This document shows positions 7,587-10,327 of a stretch of DNA of 10,327 nucleotides, piece by piece. The notes below the pieces were generated by a model. The model saw nothing but the letters and a program-made list of their open reading frames with translations. It ran no database searches and was not told the DNA's origin. Within the stretch, counting starts at the first letter, position 1. Each line of letters starts with the position of its first letter. A program made the position numbers and the translations under genes. This DNA comes from Planctomycetota bacterium (lineage in GTDB: Bacteria; Planctomycetota; Phycisphaerae; UBA1845; Fen-1342), in the NCBI GenBank assembly GCA_030616465.1, contig JAUWXH010000025.1, positions 1 to 10,327 of the forward strand. The letters are read 5' to 3'.

Positions 7587-8321
7587 TCAATCTCCTTGCT
7601 CGACTTCAAGCGGGCCGCTCAGGTCGCCGACCGCGACGATGTCACCGGCGCTGAGGATCGGGAACTCGGCCGGAAGCTGCTGCTCATCGCCATCGTCCGG
7701 CGCGCTGCTGAACTCGAACTCTCCGCCACCAGTCGAGTTCAGCGTGATCGACAGAACAACGATGTCGTTCACCGCCACGTCGAGCGTCGCTTCGGGTTGC
7801 CCACCGCTCACCTCGACTTCGAAGCTGGTCTCATCGGCTTCTTGCTCGTACTCGACAATCACGGTCACACCACCGCCTGAGAGAACGGCCTTCAGCTCGT
7901 TGCCTTCCGCTTCCTGTTCGTCTTCGTTGTTCTCGCCATCCTCGTCCTCGCCATCGTCCCCGTCGGTGTCATCGTCCCCGTGCTGATGCTCGCCCTCGAA
8001 CTCGCCCTGTTGATCGTCGTCCTCCTCGTCGTCGTTCGTATCGTCCTCAAACTCATCATTGGCGCCGAACTGATGCTCGCCCTCGAACTCCCCGGTTTGC
8101 GTGTCGCCGTCATCCGGGTCCGAGTTCTCGTCGCCCTGTCCCTGTGCGGGCGCCTTCGCGCCCGCGGCACCGGCTGTCACATCCAGCAGATCGAGAGGGT
8201 TATTGCCGGCTGACCCGGGTTCCGCATCGGCGCCGCACCCCGCCATCAGCATGACACCTCCCACGAAGGTTAGCAGTACCCACGCGTTCCATCCCAAGCT
8301 GGTTCGCCGTTTCGCGTCCAT
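7587..8321 (-). CDS. Acidic lipoprotein with duplicated GEFEGEHQ motif
   Basis: I recognise no named family. The 244-residue product begins with a basic segment and hydrophobic helix ending in the lipobox LMAGC, with the acylated Cys at residue 29, so it should be an exported, lipid-anchored protein. A low-complexity region (about 60-140) is very rich in Asp, Glu and Gly and holds two copies of GEFEGEHQ, 29 residues apart. The C-terminal ~100 residues look like a beta-rich domain with alternating hydrophobic strands, ending in SAGDIVAVGDLSG. Start choice: AGAAGGAG lies directly against an ATG at 8327 but six nt from the in-frame ATG at 8321, so 8321 is preferred. It lies 61 nt downstream of the PepSY-like gene on the same strand, probably co-transcribed. 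Cation binding is a reasonable inference from composition; no catalytic motif is visible. Confidence 0.8.
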   Translation of the reverse strand: MDAKRRTSLGWNAWVLLTFVGGVMLMAGCGADAEPGSAGNNPLDLLDVTAGAAGAKAPAQGQGDENSDPDDGDTQTGEFEGEHQFGANDEFEDDTNDDEEDDDQQGEFEGEHQHGDDDTDGDDGEDEDGENNEDEQEAEGNELKAVLSGGGVTVIVEYEQEADETSFEVEVSGGQPEATLDVAVNDIVVLSITLNSTGGGEFEFSSAPDDGDEQQLPAEFPILSAGDIVAVGDLSGPLEVEQGD

Positions 8322-8382
8322 GTTCATCTCCTTCTAGCGGACATCCGTAACGGTGCCCAAACATTCCCCCGGTTCTTCCAGC

Positions 8383-9135
8383 CTAATCGTCGTCATCATC
8401 GTCATCGTCGTCGTCGTCATCATCGTCATCATCGTCATCATCGTCGTGGCCGCGCTCTTCGTGTACTTTGCCGGTCGGGAAGATAATCAACTCCTCTTCC
8501 TCTCCGTCGATCTTAGCCTCGACTTCGTAGATGACGATCATCTTCTTCTCGATCTTCAGTTTCGTCTTCGCCGGGAAGTGCTTGGCAATCGCCGCGCGCA
8601 CCGCTGCCGGCAGGTCCTCGATACGGACGATTTCCTCGATCTCGATCAACGCTCCGTCCGCCGTGACCGCCGCCTCATGCTTCGTGCCGTTCACGACCCA
8701 TTCGGCCTCGTAGACCAGGGCGCCGTGCTCCTTCTCCCGCTCTGCCTTGATGATCTTCGCGTCGCCCGCGAGTTTCAGGAGCGCTCCGCGGGCCGGCTCC
8801 GGGACCTGGCCGATCGTCAGGTCATCTTCTTCGTCGCCTTCGTCCTCAACCTCTCGGCTGAGCAGGGTTCCATCCGGGGCGACTTTGATCTCGATTTCCT
8901 GGCCGTTGAGGAGGAACTCGGCCTCGTAGACGGTCTTCCCGTTCTTGGTCTCACGTTCGATCTCGGTGATCTTCGCGCCGGCGGATTCCTTCAGGATGGT
9001 CGCCTTGACGGCCGCAGGCACCTGCTCGAGCGTAACCTCCTCCTCATCGCCCGGGGCGCTAGCCCAAGCAGCGACGACGATTCCAGCCAGCGCACCCATT
9101 CCCACCAAGCCAATCAGTGTCTTGTTCATTCGCAT
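8383..9135 (-). CDS. Exported PepSY-like protein, three repeats and a poly-aspartate tail
   Basis: The 250-residue product has a signal peptide (basic start, hydrophobic core 7-22, likely cleavage after AWASA). Three related repeats follow, at about 34-96, 106-168 and 170-225. Each begins with a (V/L)P-x-x-(V/A) helix, then a Lys/Glu-rich strand, Y-E-(A/V)-E, and a strand ending in a x-x-G turn. This is the pattern of PepSY-like (beta-lactamase-inhibitor-like) domains, from memory. The C-terminus is Arg-Gly-His followed by 20 consecutive Asp residues up to the stop. The ATG at 9135 is favoured because AGGAG lies seven nt upstream; the ATG at 9129 is too far. The protein is strongly acidic and should be periplasmic or secreted. 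It is the first gene of a likely pair with the acidic lipoprotein. Metal or mineral binding is inferred from composition only. Confidence 0.85.
   Translation of the reverse strand: MRMNKTLIGLVGMGALAGIVVAAWASAPGDEEEVTLEQVPAAVKATILKESAGAKITEIERETKNGKTVYEAEFLLNGQEIEIKVAPDGTLLSREVEDEGDEEDDLTIGQVPEPARGALLKLAGDAKIIKAEREKEHGALVYEAEWVVNGTKHEAAVTADGALIEIEEIVRIEDLPAAVRAAIAKHFPAKTKLKIEKKMIVIYEVEAKIDGEEEELIIFPTGKVHEERGHDDDDDDDDDDDDDDDDDDDD
8386..8445 (-). repeat. GAY codon run encoding 20 aspartates
   Basis: Twenty consecutive Asp codons lie directly before the stop of the PepSY-like gene, ten GAC and ten GAT. The first nine in reading direction (8445-8419) are three copies of the 9-nt unit GACGATGAT; the rest are irregular. 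The run could expand or shrink by slippage without shifting the frame. Confidence 0.95.
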
Positions 9136-9169
9136 GGCAATACTCCTCTCTCTTCAGAACCTGTACAGT

Positions 9170-9221
9170 CCGGCTGGCTCACGGCGAGCCGGCTCGTCCA
9201 CCCCGAACCCGCTCCAGTATA
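9170..9221 (-). promoter_or_regulatory. Possible promoter and leader hairpin of the PepSY-like gene
   Basis: On the minus strand TATACT (9221-9216) is a good -10, but the hexamer 17 nt upstream is a poor -35. A start near 9209 gives a leader of about 74 nt. Within it, 9192-9170 can form a six-pair CCGGCT/AGCCGG stem with an 11-nt loop. The gene's ribosome binding site (AGGAG, near 9143-9147) lies outside the stem. Confidence 0.3.
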
Positions 9222-9293
9222 GCGGCCGCAAGATGAGAATACGATGAGAACCGAACGCACCGACGCCGGCGGCTACGTAGTCGCCGACACTGT

Positions 9294-9321
9294 TTGATGC
9301 GGGACGAGTGCAAGGTATAAC
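9294..9321 (+). promoter_or_regulatory. Promoter of the DUF58 gene
   Basis: TTGATG (9294-9299) and TATAAC (9316-9321) are spaced 16 nt apart. The predicted start near 9328 is only about 13 nt before the ATG at 9341, so the leader would hold little more than the AGGTGG ribosome binding site (9329-9334). The DUF58 remnant at 7391 has no copy of this promoter. Confidence 0.45.
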
Positions 9322-9340
9322 GTGTGTCAGGTGGATGTCC

Positions 9341-9418
9341 ATGAGCTCGCTGGCCCGCTATCTCGACCCGGAAGTCATTCAGCAAGTGAGCCGACTCGAT
9401 CTGCGGGCGCGCTTCATC
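9341..9418 (+). repeat. Direct repeat copy B (start of the intact DUF58 gene)
   Basis: These are the first 78 nt of the intact gene and match copy A at 7391-7467. Homology starts at the ATG; the sequences upstream of the two copies are unrelated by eye. Confidence 0.9.
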
Positions 9419-10300
9419 GTCGAGGGTCTCCTGGCCGGCCTGCACCGCTCACCGTTCCAGGGCCTGTCCGTCGAGTTCAGCGAGCATCGCAAGTACGTGC
9501 AGGGGGACGATCTGCGCACGATCGACTGGGCCGTCTTCGCCCGCACCGACCGCCTCTACGTCCGCAAGTACCAGGCCGAAACACACCTGGACTGCTTCCT
9601 GCTGGTGGACCGCTCCGCCAGCATGGGCTACGTGGGCGCGGTCGGCGCGTCGTCGGCGGGTTTGGGCGAGTCCTCCGGCGAGCGGGTGAGCGCCGCCGAC
9701 CGCCAAGCACCCGCCAAGCTCCTCTACGCCATCCATCTTGCCGCCGCGCTCGGCTACCTGGTCACACGCCAGCAGGACGCCATCGGGCTGGGCATCCTCG
9801 GCGACGGCCTCGAGACGTTGGTCCCGGCCCGCGCCCGGCGAAGGGACCTCGCCTATCTGCTCGGAGTACTATCGTCGATTTCCCCTCGCGGCCGGACCGG
9901 CCTGGCACGCGGAATCCACGCCGCTCTGGGACGCATGCCGCACCGCGGCGTGATCGTCCTGCTCAGCGACCTGCTGACCGATCAGGCCGCCACGCTCGAG
10001 GCCCTGCACCATGCCCGTTTCCGCGGGCACGACCTGATCGTGATGCACATCCTCGACGCGGCCGAGGTGCGCTTCCCCTTCGACGGGCACATCCGCCTGG
10101 AAGACCCGGAAACCGGCCAAGCGCTGAGCACCGAAGCGGACGGCGTCCGCGCCCACTCCGTGCAGGCGGTCGCGGACTGGCGGGCCGAGCTCCGCAACCA
10201 AATCTCTACCTTGCGTGGCGACTACGTGGCACTCGACACGTCGATGCCGTTCGACAAAGCCTTGGTGGAGTTCCTGATCCAGCGGAGCCGCAGACGTTAG
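9341..10300 (+). CDS. DUF58 domain protein (von Willebrand A-like fold)
   Basis: The 319-residue protein carries the DUF58 signature at about 45-80: E-x-R-x-Y-x-x-GDD-x-R-x-IDW, then AR and a V-R-K-Y-x-x-E strand. A von Willebrand A-like metal site follows, with D90-x-S92-x-S94 (DRSAS), Thr186 and Asp210 as likely ligands. No membrane helix is obvious, so it is probably cytosolic. DUF58 proteins are usually encoded beside MoxR-type AAA ATPases and Bat-type proteins and are thought to act with them; none is upstream here, so partners may lie downstream beyond the window. A Gly/Ser/Ala-rich stretch (about 97-122) after the metal site appears longer than usual. The ATG at 9341 is chosen because AGGTGG ends six nt upstream; ATG 9335 abuts it. 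A truncated second copy lies at 7391. A 10-bp palindrome (10307-10316) follows the stop. Confidence 0.92.
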   Translation: MSSLARYLDPEVIQQVSRLDLRARFIVEGLLAGLHRSPFQGLSVEFSEHRKYVQGDDLRTIDWAVFARTDRLYVRKYQAETHLDCFLLVDRSASMGYVGAVGASSAGLGESSGERVSAADRQAPAKLLYAIHLAAALGYLVTRQQDAIGLGILGDGLETLVPARARRRDLAYLLGVLSSISPRGRTGLARGIHAALGRMPHRGVIVLLSDLLTDQAATLEALHHARFRGHDLIVMHILDAAEVRFPFDGHIRLEDPETGQALSTEADGVRAHSVQAVADWRAELRNQISTLRGDYVALDTSMPFDKALVEFLIQRSRRR

Positions 10301-10327
10301 ACCCCCCTAGCGCTAGTCGTCTTCCGG

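Noticed and set aside
7375..7986. A 203-codon plus-strand frame running from the DUF58 remnant into the lipoprotein region
   Set aside because: Only the first ~50 codons resemble DUF58. The rest is a Ser/Pro-rich antisense reading of the acidic lipoprotein.
8353..9222. A 289-codon plus-strand open frame whose start is a Val/Ile-rich stretch resembling a membrane helix
   Set aside because: The Val/Ile run is only the antisense reading of the poly-Asp codons. The minus-strand gene has a signal peptide, ribosome binding site and repeats.
7391..9418. Insertion sequence or composite transposon carrying the acidic gene pair
   Set aside because: No transposase, no terminal inverted repeats, and the flanking repeats are parts of a gene rather than mobile element ends.
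10307..10316. Perfect 10-bp palindrome CTAGCGCTAG after the DUF58 stop
   Set aside because: Too short for a stable hairpin and too near the window edge to interpret; may be chance.

Overview
This is a GC-rich bacterial window of 10.3 kb. It most likely comes from a planctomycete (Planctomycetota). The main reasons are the TPR protein carrying RNA polymerase alpha C-terminal domains, the style of the DUF58 protein and the small acidic exported proteins. This assignment is from memory of such genomes, not from a search. No rRNA, tRNA, CRISPR array, transposase or integrase was seen.

Layout. (1) 1-535, minus: the N-terminal part of a PD-(D/E)XK nuclease-family protein that runs off the window edge. 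(2) 576-4166, minus: a full-length cobalamin-dependent methionine synthase, metH, with a GTG start and a leader of about 140 nt. (3) 4366-5700, plus: a TPR protein ending in two RNA polymerase alpha-CTD-like domains, divergent from metH. Promoter-like sequences for the two genes overlap on one AT-rich patch near 4312-4320. (4) 5807-7296, plus: tgt followed by yajC, with the yajC start overlapping the tgt stop (ATGA). The secD gene that often follows is absent. (5) 7297-7586: a short intergenic stretch with a 16-nt tandem repeat and a decayed, internally deleted copy of the DUF58 gene. (6) 7587-9135, minus: a two-gene unit for acidic exported proteins, namely a three-repeat PepSY-like protein with a 20-aspartate tail and an acidic lipoprotein. 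(7) 9341-10300, plus: an intact DUF58 (von Willebrand A-like) protein.

The conserved parts are one-carbon/methionine metabolism (metH), tRNA queuosine modification (tgt) and the Sec translocon accessory subunit (yajC). The most unusual parts are the TPR plus double alpha-CTD protein, and the acidic two-gene unit lying between a DUF58 remnant and the intact DUF58 gene. The remnant keeps the first ~77 nt at near identity and seems to keep the last codons too, with the middle lost. That points to a past duplication or rearrangement that placed the acidic pair between the two copies. No complete new defence or metabolic system can be claimed from this sequence alone.
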